This document shows positions 16,798 through 25,964 of a stretch of DNA of 64,000 nucleotides, piece by piece. The translations under genes and the position numbers were made by a program. Origin of the DNA: Halobacillus salinarum (lineage in GTDB: Bacteria > Bacillota > Bacilli > Bacillales > Halobacillaceae); the NCBI RefSeq assembly GCF_022919095.1, contig NZ_CP095073.1, positions 2,480,001-2,544,000 on the forward strand, given 5' to 3'. The first letter of the stretch is position 1. Each line of letters begins with the position of its first letter. The notes beneath the pieces were generated by a model. That model worked only from the letters and a program-made list of their open reading frames with translations. It ran no database searches and had not been told where the DNA came from.

Positions 16798-18020
16798 ATG
16801 GAAGATCAAGTAAGACAAAACAAGGAAGCTCCAGACTTTAAAAGAAACGTTCAAGTGTTTCGGTTTATAGGTGGAAATCTAGTTTCATTTTTTGGGGATC
16901 AAATCTATTTTATAGCTCTTCCGTTAATTATTTTAGCTATTACTAACTCTCCCCTCAGCATGGGGATCGCTGCCGCAGTAGAGAAGCTGGCCGTACTGCT
17001 TCAGCCCTTGGCAGGGGAGTTGGCAGACCGCTTATCTCGTAAATGGTTATTATTGTTTTGTGATTTTGGAAGATTCATCGTAATGGGAGTGATGGGGTTT
17101 CTTCATATCATTGGAAATCTCACCTTGTGGGAAATTTACACAGGGGCATTTGTATTTGGAGTATTGACCCAGATTTATAACACCTGCCAGTTTGCTTCGA
17201 TCCCGGCACTTGTCCAAGAGAAAGATTTACAATTAGCAAATTCTATAAATTCAGGAATTTTTCAAACAGCAGTGTTCATTGGGCCAGGTGTAGGCGGGCT
17301 GTTGATTAGTTTATTCAACCCTGGTGTTGGTTTAATCTTGAACAGCCTCACATTTCTTTTTGGTTTTGTGATGGTGCTGAGTTTACGGCTGGAGTCTCAG
17401 GTGCGTTTGAAGGAGAAGGAAGGACGCAGCATACTTGATGGAATCCAAGAAGGATTTCAGTTTGTCCTAACGCAGAAACCGATATTAGTTACCAACCTTG
17501 CGATGTTGATTTCGGTATTTGGAACTACCTTGTTTTTAACCATGCTTGTCGTACATTTAAAAGCAGCTGCTGAGCTTACCGCTATTCAAATAGGCTGGGT
17601 ATTATCCATAGGCGGAGCTGCCTCTATTATCGGCTCACTATCCACTTCAAAACTCAAAAAGCATTTTTCATATAGAAAAATTCTTTTTACAGCAGGATTC
17701 ACTGGAGGGCTTTCCATTGTTTTGTTTGGAATGTCCGAGCATTTATTAACTCTTGCCGTAATGAATGCAGTGGGGCAGCTGCGGCATCAATCATGAGCCC
17801 TTGCATCATCACGCTTAGGCATCAATTAAGTCCGTCACATTTGCTTGGAAGAGTACAGGCGACAAGCCGATTTATGACATGGCTGCTCATGCCTGCAGCT
17901 TCTTTAACTGCAGGACTGTTAGCAGATCAGTTCACTACTTCAACTGCCATTGGTATTGGAGGAATTATTGCTGCAGGAGCCTCATTCTTTTATCTCCATC
18001 CGTCACTTCATATGAAATAG
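16798..18020 (+). pseudogene. MFS efflux transporter, frameshifted near the C-terminus
   Basis: Twelve-helix exporter of the MFS_3 type (macrolide/enterobactin exporter-like). The first frame (16798-17796) gives 332 residues from MEDQVRQNKEAPDF through helix 10, with GELADRLSRKWLL as the loop 2-3 motif. At the GGGG run 17772-17775 the frame breaks: the observed frame turns to Q-L-R-H-Q-S and stops, while the frame one base back continues G-A-A-A-S-I-M-S and on to helices 11-12, ending at 18020. Adding one G restores a normal length of about 407 residues. Either a real single-base deletion removing the last helices or a sequencing error. It is co-transcribed with the ArsR-type regulator 10 bases upstream. 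Substrate unknown. Confidence 0.8.
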
Positions 18021-18065
18021 AAGAGTGGAGGAGGTACTTCTGCTGCTATACATAACAATAGGTTG

Positions 18066-18302
18066 TTAGCCTTCAGCATTCTGCGCTTTTAAACGACGTT
18101 CCGTAATAAAACCTGCCGCTAATCCTATCGCAAATGGAAAAATGGCCATATCTGCATCGACAATAAACCCTTTTTCTAAAGGTTCATTAAAATCGATGTT
18201 CAATCTCAGAAAAGAAAAATCGAAAACATTGCCGACCAAGTAAAGCAGTGCCATTGTTCCAATAGATACTGACAAAGGGATCCATATGAGTTTGTCTCTC
18301 AT
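18066..18302 (-). CDS. small two-helix membrane protein
   Basis: 78 residues with hydrophobic segments at about 7-25 (WIPLSVSIGTMALLYLVG) and 51-68 (MAIFPFAIGLAAGFI), and a short basic C-terminus. ATG follows AAAAGGAG at good spacing, so it is probably expressed. It is convergent with the MFS gene, with only 45 bases between. No family recognised. Confidence 0.55.
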   Translation of the reverse strand: MRDKLIWIPLSVSIGTMALLYLVGNVFDFSFLRLNIDFNEPLEKGFIVDADMAIFPFAIGLAAGFITERRLKAQNAEG

Positions 18303-18463
18303 TGAATGTACTCCTTTTGATAAATATTTTTATGATCAAGCTTCGTCATTTTTTAACTTTCATATGAATACACACGTTAATTTTATCATGAATTATATTA
18401 GATTGGAATTTTTTAACACTGAAAATAAATTCGGATAAGACCAGGGTATTTTTGCATGAAAAA

Positions 18464-18495
18464 GTTCGGTGCTGGTAAGGAGGCCGGCACCGAAC
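18464..18495 (-). terminator. Terminator downstream of rpiA
   Basis: Stem GTTCGGTGC / GCACCGAAC with a 14-base loop; on the minus strand it is followed by TTTTTC. It lies about 75 bases after the rpiA stop. Confidence 0.75.
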
Positions 18496-18571
18496 AACAG
18501 AATGAGAACTTGGTATTAAATAGAGGAAGGCACCTGAATAATGAGAACAAAAAAGAGAAGATCCGTTCTTG

Positions 18572-19264
18572 TTATTTGCTTCGTTCCAAAAAACGGATGT
18601 TGTTCTCTTTACCGAGGATTACTTGATCAGCTGAGTTCACAAACAGCCCCGTTTCCACAACCCCGGCGAGGCTAGTTAATTGCTCGTGTAAGGAAGCAGG
18701 GTGGGTAATCGTTGGAAAGTCGCAATCTAAAATGTAGTTGCCATTATCTGAGATGAAAGGATGTGAACCTTCTAATCTTAAAGAACATTCTGCTCCTACT
18801 CTCGTTATTTTCCGGCAGGTCACTTCCCAGCCGAAACGAATGACTTCAATTGGGAGCGGCCGATTTCCAAGCCCTTTCACAAGTTTGGATTCATCTCCTA
18901 TAATAATCACATGCTTTGAAGCTTCAATCACAATTTTTTCACGCACGAGAGAACCGCCGCCTCCTTTTATGAGGTTTAGGTAGTCATCCACTTCATCAGC
19001 GCCATCGATGGCTAAATCAAGTTCCTGGATGTCGTGAAAACTCGTTAACGGAATGCCGAATTTATCCGCGAGCTTTTCTGTTTTTACAGAAGAAGGGACA
19101 CCTTTAACCTTCAGTCCTTTGCTTACTCTTTTCCCTAGATTTTCTAATAGCCAGTAAACGGTCGAGCCAGAGCCTAAACCAATCGTCATTCCGTCCTCAA
19201 TATAAGAGAGCGCTTCTTCTGCCGCCGATTGTTTACCAGACTCTAATGGATCTTGCTCTGTCAC
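18572..19264 (-). CDS. rpiA: ribose-5-phosphate isomerase A
   Basis: Cytosolic enzyme of the non-oxidative pentose phosphate pathway, converting ribose 5-phosphate and ribulose 5-phosphate. The 230-residue length is normal. Family motifs: GLGSGSTVYWLLE (30-42, phosphate loop), LDLAIDGADEVDDYLNLIKGGGG region around 82-104 with the catalytic Asp/Glu and Lys, DESKLVKGLG (123-132) and LPIEVIRFG. GTG start 19264 has GAGGAG five bases upstream. It lies 33 bases after a 2-hydroxyacid dehydrogenase gene and downstream of gndA on the same strand, so ribulose 5-phosphate formed by GndA is the substrate of RpiA. Most Bacillus use RpiB instead, so an RpiA here is a minor distinction. Confidence 0.92.
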   Translation of the reverse strand: MTEQDPLESGKQSAAEEALSYIEDGMTIGLGSGSTVYWLLENLGKRVSKGLKVKGVPSSVKTEKLADKFGIPLTSFHDIQELDLAIDGADEVDDYLNLIKGGGGSLVREKIVIEASKHVIIIGDESKLVKGLGNRPLPIEVIRFGWEVTCRKITRVGAECSLRLEGSHPFISDNGNYILDCDFPTITHPASLHEQLTSLAGVVETGLFVNSADQVILGKENNIRFLERSK

Positions 19265-19297
19265 ATTATCTCCTCACTTTCCTGCATAAAAGCGATA

Positions 19298-20272
19298 TCA
19301 GGTAGCTATTACTTCTTTGTTTACAATGTATCTTGGCAATTGACCTCTTAGTACATCTGCTGCGTTCTGAGCGGTCTTTTGTTTAAGTTCAAGTTCCGAT
19401 TCCTCTGAATAGTAAGCGGTGTGAGGATTTACAATGACATTCGGCATTTCCAGCAGAGGGTTGTGCTTTTCTACAGGCTCCGTCTCCAGTACATCAAGAG
19501 CTGCACCCGCAATTTCTTTATTCTTAAGTGCCGTGATTAAGGCAGCCTCGTCAATGACCGGCCCTCTTGAAGTGTTGATAATAAAGGCATTTTCTTTCAT
19601 GTTTTGGAATTGATCCGTGCTGATCATTCCTTTTGTATGTTCGTTTAACGGCGGATGAACAGAAAGATAATCAGATGAACGGCATAATTGATTTAACTCC
19701 ATCAGTTCGACCCCCTGCGACTCAGCAATTTCTGAAGAAACAAAAGGATCGTACGCAGCCACTTTCAAACCGAAAACCTTTGCTTTAACGGCAAGGGACT
19801 GGGGAATGTTTCCAAATCCGACTAACCCTAAAGTTTGATTGGATAACCGTGTAATGGGCTTCGCTATCTGAGGATCCCACGCGCCGCTTTTAACAGATTG
19901 GTTTAAAAGGACAACTTTTCTTGCACATGCCATGAGCAGCGCAAAGGCATGGTTTGAAACTTCATCTAAACAATAATCGGTCACATTACAAACCATAATG
20001 CCTTTTTCAGTAGCAGTCTGTACATCCACGGTATCAAATCCGACTCCGTATCTGGATATGACTTTGCAATGGTCAAGGCTTTCGATGACGTTTCTGGACA
20101 GTGGAGCATATTGATTAATGATCGCATCCACACCTTTTGCTGCTTCAATCACGTCATCTTCCGTTCTGCACTGAGCAGTGACAAGTTCAGCATCTGCTGT
20201 TTCCAGCACTTTCCTTTCAGGTTCCAGTGTGGGGTAAGTATAATCTGTTACCAGAACTTTGAATGTTGCCAC
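19298..20272 (-). CDS. D-isomer 2-hydroxyacid dehydrogenase (CtBP-like)
   Basis: NAD(P)-dependent 2-hydroxyacid dehydrogenase of 324 residues. The Rossmann motif is GLVGFGNIPQSLA (about 148-160), slightly unusual because the third glycine is replaced (GFGNIP rather than GxGxxG). Catalytic triad: Arg in INTSRGPVIDEAAL, Glu in LDVLETEP and His in NPHTAYYSEES. These marks place it near C-terminal-binding-protein-like dehydrogenases and phosphoglycerate dehydrogenase relatives. It sits between gndA (12-base gap) and rpiA (33-base gap), in one operon of pentose phosphate genes, so a sugar-acid substrate such as 2-ketogluconate or hydroxypyruvate is an attractive inference. ATG 20272 has AGGAGTGATC upstream. 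Confidence 0.8.
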   Translation of the reverse strand: MATFKVLVTDYTYPTLEPERKVLETADAELVTAQCRTEDDVIEAAKGVDAIINQYAPLSRNVIESLDHCKVISRYGVGFDTVDVQTATEKGIMVCNVTDYCLDEVSNHAFALLMACARKVVLLNQSVKSGAWDPQIAKPITRLSNQTLGLVGFGNIPQSLAVKAKVFGLKVAAYDPFVSSEIAESQGVELMELNQLCRSSDYLSVHPPLNEHTKGMISTDQFQNMKENAFIINTSRGPVIDEAALITALKNKEIAGAALDVLETEPVEKHNPLLEMPNVIVNPHTAYYSEESELELKQKTAQNAADVLRGQLPRYIVNKEVIAT

Positions 20273-20284
20273 ATGATCACTCCT

Positions 20285-21706
20285 TTATTTTTCCTGCCAT
20301 TCTGTATGAAAGCTTCCTTCCTTATCTAGACGCTGATACGTATGAGCTCCGAAATAATCCCGCTGAGCCTGCAATAAGTTGGCCGGAAGTCTTTCAGAAC
20401 GATAGCTGTCATAATAAGCTAGTGCACTTGAAAGGGTGGGCACAGCGATTCCGTGACTTATGGCTAAGGAAACGACCTTTCTAAGAGCTGGGTGATATTC
20501 ATTGGCAATTTTATTAAAGTAAGGATCGAGTAAAAGGTTGTCTAAGTTGTTATCCGTGTCATAGGCTTCTTTTATTTTTTGCAGGAACTGGGCACGAATA
20601 ATACATCCGCCGCGAAAAATCATCGCAATATTTCCATAATCCAAATTCCAGTTATATTCTTCAGAAGCTGCGCTCATTTGTGCAAAACCTTGGGCATAGG
20701 AACATATTTTACTAAAATATAAAGCTTGGCGCAGTGATTCAAGTAGTTCTTCACGGTCAAAAGCGTTCTCAGGCTGTTCAGGACCATTAAGCACTTTGCT
20801 CGCTTTTATACGCTGATTTTTTAAGGCAGAAATGAAACGGGCATACACAGATTCAGTAATCATTGTCTGTGGAACCCCTAAATCAAGCGCACTTTGGCTG
20901 GACCATTTTCCCGTTCCTTTTTGAGCAGCTGTGTCCAGTATATTGTCTACGAGCAATGTACCTGGCACTTCCTTATCTTCTTTTGTGAAGATGTCGGCCG
21001 TAATTTCAATTAAATAACTGTCAAGCTCTCCCTTGTTCCATTCCGCAAACACATCATGGAGTTCCGATCCTGAAAGCTTGAGAATATTCTTCATAATAAA
21101 ATAAATTTCTGAAATCAGCTGCATATCACTGTATTCAATTCCGTTATGGACCATCTTGACATAATGACCGGAACCATCGGGACCTGTATGGGCAGCACAC
21201 GGTTCGTCATCTACTTTGGCGGAGATCGCAGTTAAGAGAGGTTCGACATGACGATAAGCTTCTGCTGAGCCTCCCGCCATAATAGAAGGGCCGTTCAATG
21301 CGCCTTCCTCGCCGCCGGAAATACCCGTACCTATAAAATGAACTCCGAGTGCGTTCATTTTTTCATTTCGCTCAATTGTATCTTTATAAAATGTATTTCC
21401 TCCATCGATGAGAATATCCCCTTGCTCTAGATGGGGGAGGAGGGCATCAATGGTGGCATCCGTAGGCTGGCCGGCTTTTACCATCAATAGAATAACGCGA
21501 GGCTTTGCAAGAGAAGCCACAAAGGACTCAATCTGTTCATTTCCTTGAAAGTTTTTCCCTTGACCTTCATTTTCTAAAAAGTCCTTCGTCCGTTGATATG
21601 TACGATTGAAAACGGATACAAAATAACCTCTTTTCTCGATATTAAGCGCTAGATTCTTTCCCATTACGGTTAAACCGACAACACCTACATTATTTTCTTT
21701 TGGCAT
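20285..21706 (-). CDS. gndA: 6-phosphogluconate dehydrogenase, decarboxylating
   Basis: Oxidises and decarboxylates 6-phosphogluconate to ribulose 5-phosphate with NAD(P)H formation in the cytosol. The 473-residue length is normal. Motifs: [20 protein letters not shown] (cofactor fold; a Thr replaces the usual Ala after GL), VFNRTYQRT with the Asn-Arg-Thr that marks NADP preference, [33 protein letters not shown] with the catalytic Lys and substrate contacts, and the C-terminal FHTEW. It heads the operon gndA, dehydrogenase, rpiA. A SigA promoter and a palindrome covering its start site lie upstream. RBS AAAAAGGAGAC. Whether it is the housekeeping enzyme or the gluconate-specific copy (gntZ) cannot be decided here. 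Confidence 0.92.
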   Translation of the reverse strand: MPKENNVGVVGLTVMGKNLALNIEKRGYFVSVFNRTYQRTKDFLENEGQGKNFQGNEQIESFVASLAKPRVILLMVKAGQPTDATIDALLPHLEQGDILIDGGNTFYKDTIERNEKMNALGVHFIGTGISGGEEGALNGPSIMAGGSAEAYRHVEPLLTAISAKVDDEPCAAHTGPDGSGHYVKMVHNGIEYSDMQLISEIYFIMKNILKLSGSELHDVFAEWNKGELDSYLIEITADIFTKEDKEVPGTLLVDNILDTAAQKGTGKWSSQSALDLGVPQTMITESVYARFISALKNQRIKASKVLNGPEQPENAFDREELLESLRQALYFSKICSYAQGFAQMSAASEEYNWNLDYGNIAMIFRGGCIIRAQFLQKIKEAYDTDNNLDNLLLDPYFNKIANEYHPALRKVVSLAISHGIAVPTLSSALAYYDSYRSERLPANLLQAQRDYFGAHTYQRLDKEGSFHTEWQEK

Positions 21707-21731
21707 GCATTAGTCTCCTTTTTATAAAAAT

Positions 21732-21745
21732 TTGAAAATCTTTTC
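21732..21745 (-). promoter_or_regulatory. Palindrome in the gndA leader
   Basis: Perfect inverted repeat TGAAAA-TC-TTTTCA located about 6-19 bases downstream of the predicted start site; a likely operator for a repressor. It departs from the cre consensus in the central CG. Confidence 0.45.
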
Positions 21746-21757
21746 ACTGTACCTTGT

Positions 21758-21785
21758 ATTATACATAAATAAATTTTCATGTAAA
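21758..21785 (-). promoter_or_regulatory. SigA promoter of the gndA operon
   Basis: Minus strand TTTACA (21780-21785), 16-bp spacer, TATAAT (21758-21763) preceded by TG. Confidence 0.65.
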
Positions 21786-22295
21786 TAAATAAAAACAGAA
21801 AAAATTTTTCGCAACCTTGAAATAAAGAGGTTTGAAATGGGTGGAAAGGACCAGGAAAAATATTAAATTGGTAAAAACAGGTATAAAGAAAGCAAATATA
21901 AAAAAAGCGAGTACGAAAGCAACCTTACTTAACTTCTCTTGATTTGAAGGAACATTCAGGAAATTGGATCCATTATGAATATAGGGTTCAGAGCGTATTT
22001 CATGAGGGCAGGAGTTGCTGTCATCAGTGGAGTGAGAGGGGATAAATTTCTACGCTGGCAGGATTGTAAAAGGGAAACGATTCGTATAAAAAAAGAATCA
22101 TCGACCATGAGGCTTGAAAAATCAAGCTGCCCAAAATCCTCCAGAAAGGATTTCACAAGCAAGCTAAGCTTGTAATTCGTGACAGGAAATCCTGATAGAT
22201 AAACTGAAGGGTTTAGGCTGAATTAAAGAATGGCTTCATAACGAGTGGATCATTCAACTGCTTGTGTACGGCTTACAGAATGGGAGAACAATCGT
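21786..22295. other. Intergenic region without a supported gene
   Basis: About 510 bases between the gndA promoter and the sulfotransferase-like gene. Short open frames of 66-68 codons exist on both strands near 21960-22175 but lack ribosome binding sites and family features. Small imperfect dyads (for example ACAAGC / GCTTGT near 22155-22173) are present. Confidence 0.45.
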
Positions 22296-22898
22296 CTAAG
22301 ACCATTCATTCCGTTTATTCAACCAAGGAAACGGTTTGTCAGGAACAGGAAGATTTAATGCATGACAAATTGGTTCCCAGCCATCAGCGGCTTTCCATTC
22401 TACGAGCCGGTCAGAAGGTATTGCATTTCTTACTTCCTGATTATGCTTCAAATAGGCGTTTTTCATTACTTCTGGGTGATCCCAGTCTTTTGTACCTGTA
22501 AATTGCTCAAGCATGGCAACTAAATCCCGGCCTTCCTGCCAGTCTGGAGACATGGCTTTGCGAGCATGCTTAAGGATTGTAGAATCTACGCTTTCCCACC
22601 AATCTTCAACATTTTCACGTACTGATAAAAGAACAACAGCATCAGGATAATGCTCACTTAACTGCTTCCAAAACAAGGAAACCGGCCAGTCTACAGCAGC
22701 TATGTACTCTTCCAGAAGCTTATCCCAATTTGTGGAACCAGTTTTTAACGCTTCCTTCCAGCCATTCGCAAGGTTAAATGGGTGACCGGGAAGAGCACTC
22801 ATATGACAGCAAGGGGCACCTAACAATTCTTCAAGTGTCTTCTTTAACGAACTTGTTCCCGTTCTCGGGAGGCCAGCACCAACAATTTTCAGATCCAC
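22296..22898 (-). CDS. sulfotransferase-family P-loop protein
   Basis: 200 residues. The N-terminus GAGLPRTGTSSLK (7-19) is the PAPS-binding loop of sulfotransferases, and the rest fits the Sulfotransfer_4 type: PCCHM (about 29-33), FWKQLSEHYPDAVVLLSVRENVEDWW (the 3'-phosphate region with Arg and Ser), LVEWKAADGWEPICHALN and PVPDKPFPWLN at the end. Transfers sulfate from PAPS to an unknown acceptor; such enzymes are common in proteobacteria and eukaryotes and rare in Bacillaceae. Start ATG 22898 has AAGGAGGAC upstream. It is separated from rlmN by a strong terminator and seems to be transcribed alone. The acceptor is unknown; a non-sulfotransferase P-loop function is possible. Confidence 0.7.
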   Translation of the reverse strand: MDLKIVGAGLPRTGTSSLKKTLEELLGAPCCHMSALPGHPFNLANGWKEALKTGSTNWDKLLEEYIAAVDWPVSLFWKQLSEHYPDAVVLLSVRENVEDWWESVDSTILKHARKAMSPDWQEGRDLVAMLEQFTGTKDWDHPEVMKNAYLKHNQEVRNAIPSDRLVEWKAADGWEPICHALNLPVPDKPFPWLNKRNEWS

Positions 22899-23048
22899 GA
22901 AAAGTCCTCCTTAATTTGGCAATTTCGGTCTAGATTGATTATATCATGCCTGATTTTTGCGAGAAACGGTTAAGGGAACCTAAGGTCCGCTTAACAGGCT
23001 GTTCAATCATTGAGGTTAGAGAGAAAAACAGGGGAGGAAGATGAAAGA

Positions 23049-23084
23049 AGCCTCCAGAGGAAGTAGAGTCTTCCTCTGGAGGCT
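23049..23084 (-). terminator. Terminator after rlmN
   Basis: Perfect 15-bp stem AGCCTCCAGAGGAAG / CTTCCTCTGGAGGCT with a 6-base loop; TCTTTC follows on the minus strand. Confidence 0.85.
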
Positions 23085-23105
23085 GAAGTTTGACTATTCA
23101 AGCCA

Positions 23106-24191
23106 TTAATTGGCCTGCAGCTTCTTTTTTTTGCGCGCTTTTTCTTTCTCAATTTGTTTACTTCTCAACTGTCCGCAGGCAGCATCTATGTCTGTTCCGT
23201 GTTCTGTACGGACACCACATTTAATTCCACGATCCATTAAGGTTTGGTAGAAGGTAAGAATGGATTCCTTTTCACTTCGTTCATAAGGATGGTCAGCTAC
23301 TGGATTATAGGGAATCAAATTTACATAAGAGAGATGTTTCTTATCTTTCAATAAATCCGCAAGCTGTTCCGCTTCTTCTTTATGATCGTTGACATCTTTT
23401 AAAAGAATATATTCAAAGGTTATTCTACGATTTGTTTTTTCCAAATAATAATCGATTGCCTTCATTAATTCCTCTAATGGATAGGCGCGATTAATCTTCA
23501 TGATTTTAGATCGCAGCTCATTGTTTGGGGCATGAATAGAAAGGGCTAAATTAATTTGGATTCCTTCATCTGCGAATTCGTACATTTTTGGTGCAATCCC
23601 GCTTGTAGAAACTGTGATATGGCGGGCTCCGATAGAAAGTCCTTTCTGATCATTAACAACTCTTAAGAAGTCAATTAAGTGATCGTAATTATCAAAAGGC
23701 TCTCCAATCCCCATTACAACAATGTGGCTGACACGTTCTTCTTTGCCTTGTTGATCCAGGTGCTTTTGAACATTCATAATCTGTTCAACAATTTCACCGC
23801 TCGTAAGATCACGATTCTTTCGCAGGATTCCGCTCGCACAGAAAGAACAGCCAATATTACAGCCTACCTGTGTAGTCACACAAACCGACAACCCATAATT
23901 GAACCGCATTAATACAGTTTCAATGACATTGCCATCTTCCAATTTAAACAAGAACTTAATCGTTCCATCTTTTGATTCCTGTTTAATCTCTTCCTGCAGC
24001 GTTTCAATAGTAAACGATTGAGTCAGTAAATCCAGACAGCTTTTATTTACGTTCTTCATTTGAGTAAAATCAGCAACTCGTTTGTTATAGAGCCAGTCCC
24101 ATACTTGCTTAGCACGAAACTTTTTCTCTCCTCGTTCAACGAGCCAGTTCGTCAGCTGGTCAAGCGTTAATCCGTAAATGGATTGTTTCAT
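23106..24191 (-). CDS. rlmN: radical SAM 23S rRNA adenine-C2 methyltransferase, RlmN type
   Basis: Methylates C2 of A2503 in 23S rRNA and A37 of some tRNAs. 361 residues from ATG 24191, chosen because GAGGAG lies upstream and homologues begin here; an earlier ATG would add 22 hydrophobic residues. The [4Fe-4S] motif is C111-x3-C115-x2-C118; the catalytic cysteines are C104 (SVCVTTQ) and the one in [11 protein letters not shown] near 340. [25 protein letters not shown] and [16 protein letters not shown] are also typical. After CAS it reads [15 protein letters not shown], the streptococcal/enterococcal RlmN form, while the usual Bacillus enzyme has TLGGLKRNLEAGEIV. It is also outside the usual rsmB-prpC context, so it may be a second RlmN-like copy. 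Not Cfr: those lack several of these motifs. Confidence 0.85.
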   Translation of the reverse strand: MKQSIYGLTLDQLTNWLVERGEKKFRAKQVWDWLYNKRVADFTQMKNVNKSCLDLLTQSFTIETLQEEIKQESKDGTIKFLFKLEDGNVIETVLMRFNYGLSVCVTTQVGCNIGCSFCASGILRKNRDLTSGEIVEQIMNVQKHLDQQGKEERVSHIVVMGIGEPFDNYDHLIDFLRVVNDQKGLSIGARHITVSTSGIAPKMYEFADEGIQINLALSIHAPNNELRSKIMKINRAYPLEELMKAIDYYLEKTNRRITFEYILLKDVNDHKEEAEQLADLLKDKKHLSYVNLIPYNPVADHPYERSEKESILTFYQTLMDRGIKCGVRTEHGTDIDAACGQLRSKQIEKEKARKKKKLQAN

Positions 24192-24415
24192 AAATACGCT
24201 CCTCTTAAAAAAATTCACTATTTTTATCATAAAGGATGAAAAAGGATTAAACAACAAGAAAGAGATTTACGAAATTTTCAATAAAATCTCAGTAGTGATG
24301 ACAAAGGATTAACCTTTTATTACTATTGATTAATACTTAGTAGTAACTCCGAACATAAAATAAAAATACACACAACTAATATTAACAAATTGTCGAAAAA
24401 TGAAAAGATATTTAT

Positions 24416-24865
24416 TTAATTCTTTTTGTATTTATATCGAATACGAAAGAATGTCCACATTATCTGAAGATAGATGATATAACCGATAAAAGAATACCAG
24501 TGTCTCCATAATTCATTATGTTTAAACCACCCAACTTTTTCAGACCCTATTTCCAGCAGCATGGCAGCTAGTCCGCAGATCGCTAACATAATCATTCTCT
24601 CAAGCCGAGTGGAATACTTAAAAACAAACAGCAGAAAAACAGTGGAAAGAGGGAGAAGCACCAGTGTAAAACCAATATGAATATCAAAGACTTCAGGAAA
24701 TGGACGAACAGGAAAAGAATATAAGCCCTTTGAAATTAAAATAAGATCAAGGGTAGTGGCGATGATGGCCGCTAGAAGCATTTGCTGAACCAGCACAGGC
24801 ATGTTTTCAGGAAAATAAAATTTTCTTTGCCATCGCAGCCATTTCAATCTTTTCAAGATTTTCAC
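24416..24865 (-). CDS. integral membrane protein, CBO0543-like
   Basis: Up to 149 residues with about four helices (24-45, 62-82, 87-105, 120-140 roughly) and the motif GLYSFPVRPFPEVFDIHIGF, which resembles the GYIKYPVRLFPKYFDIS region of the CBO0543 family. Function unknown in the family. Its first 59 bases overlap the end of the yppC-type gene in another frame. The GTG start at 24865 has no Shine-Dalgarno and neither does the next ATG at 24802, so translation probably depends on coupling to the upstream gene and the exact start is uncertain. Confidence 0.6.
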   Translation of the reverse strand: MKILKRLKWLRWQRKFYFPENMPVLVQQMLLAAIIATTLDLILISKGLYSFPVRPFPEVFDIHIGFTLVLLPLSTVFLLFVFKYSTRLERMIMLAICGLAAMLLEIGSEKVGWFKHNELWRHWYSFIGYIIYLQIMWTFFRIRYKYKKN

Positions 24866-25964
24866 AATAAAGATGCTGCACAGCTCCTTTCACTTCATAG
24901 CTTTCTCTAATGAGATAATGAACAATTGCAGGATCTTCAAACCAATCCTTGCCATCAGCCTTTGTATGAAATATGTTTTCCCAAGCATAATTTAAAGGAG
25001 GGCTGTAAAGCTTTGCAGAATTGTTGATTAATTGGCAGTTTTTTATTTTGCGTTTCAAGTTATTTCCAGGTAAATTTTCTCTTATATCATGAAAGAGTTG
25101 ATTCCAGTAATCTTTCCTTGAACCCGAATGGGGGGTGCTCTCCGCCCATTTTGTTATCCTTTGCAGTCTGGATTCAGAAGCAAATAAGAGTTCATACAGT
25201 CGTTTACCTAACATAACCCTCTCGCGCAATGAAGCAAAATGCTGGAGCGTCTGACCAATAAGTTTCACTTGTTTCCCTGATTGATCTGGTAAAGGAAATA
25301 ATATTTGATTGAATTTAAATAAATCCTGTACTTGAAATTCAAGAGTATCAAGCACTGTTTGTTGATAATGGTGGTTTTGGATTAAACGGCCTTCTAAGTA
25401 ATTTTGTTCATTGACCACTTGAGCTATGGCGAGTGAGTAGTTATCGAAACTGTTCCAAAAATACTTCCAAACGGTTTCCATAAAGATAGAGACACCGAAA
25501 AAAGGAAGTAAATAAAATAATGGACGCTGCTGTTTTTTACTTTCTTCATATATTAAGAATTGAGGATAAGCATCTTGAAAGATCAGCCAATTCCCTCGTT
25601 CGAGAAACAGAAAGTAATGAGTCCTTTCTTCTGCAGACAAAATTTCCGGAAGAAATTCTCCTTTTAAGTCTGTCATGTTCCAACCGCCGTTTCTTGAGAC
25701 CATATGTCCGAGAAATGCCCAATGGATTTCTGTGTGGTTCAAGTAAAAGCTTAAATAAGCCTGCGTACGGGTGAGATTATTTACATTGAACTGCTCGGTC
25801 TTCGCTTTGATGCTGTTAATTATTGATTGTTCATAGTCAGTAAGAGATAACTGGTTTCCGGGCAATGTGCTGTTTAGCTGATCCTTTAAATCTTTTTTCA
25901 ACCTTTTTAAATGCTTGGGAAGAACAGGATGATGAAGAGACCATAATTTTTCTAAGTTTAGCAA
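24807..25964 (-). CDS. yppC: DUF2515 family protein (YppC-like)
   Basis: 385 residues, cytoplasmic, matching the DUF2515 family of Bacillus (YppC) in its layout: N-terminal NLTRTQAYLSFYLNHTEIHWAFLGHMVSRNGGWNMTDL, then ERTHYFLFLERGNWLIFQDAYPQFLIYEES, and HYQQTVLDTLEFQVQDLFKFNQILFPL further on. Function is not known; the wording of the family suggests a large conserved Bacillaceae protein. TTG 25964 is taken as start because AAAGGGGGAG lies 7 bases before it. The downstream membrane gene overlaps its 3' end, indicating a two-gene operon. Confidence 0.75.
   Translation of the reverse strand: MLNLEKLWSLHHPVLPKHLKRLKKDLKDQLNSTLPGNQLSLTDYEQSIINSIKAKTEQFNVNNLTRTQAYLSFYLNHTEIHWAFLGHMVSRNGGWNMTDLKGEFLPEILSAEERTHYFLFLERGNWLIFQDAYPQFLIYEESKKQQRPLFYLLPFFGVSIFMETVWKYFWNSFDNYSLAIAQVVNEQNYLEGRLIQNHHYQQTVLDTLEFQVQDLFKFNQILFPLPDQSGKQVKLIGQTLQHFASLRERVMLGKRLYELLFASESRLQRITKWAESTPHSGSRKDYWNQLFHDIRENLPGNNLKRKIKNCQLINNSAKLYSPPLNYAWENIFHTKADGKDWFEDPAIVHYLIRESYEVKGAVQHLYCENLEKIEMAAMAKKILFS

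Noticed and set aside
21956-22175. Two overlapping frames of 66-68 codons on opposite strands
   Set aside because: No ribosome site, no recognisable domain, mutually antisense; kept only as an empty intergenic stretch.
23106-24191. Cfr-type resistance methyltransferase
   Set aside because: The sequence follows RlmN motifs ([35 protein letters not shown]) and not the Cfr pattern.
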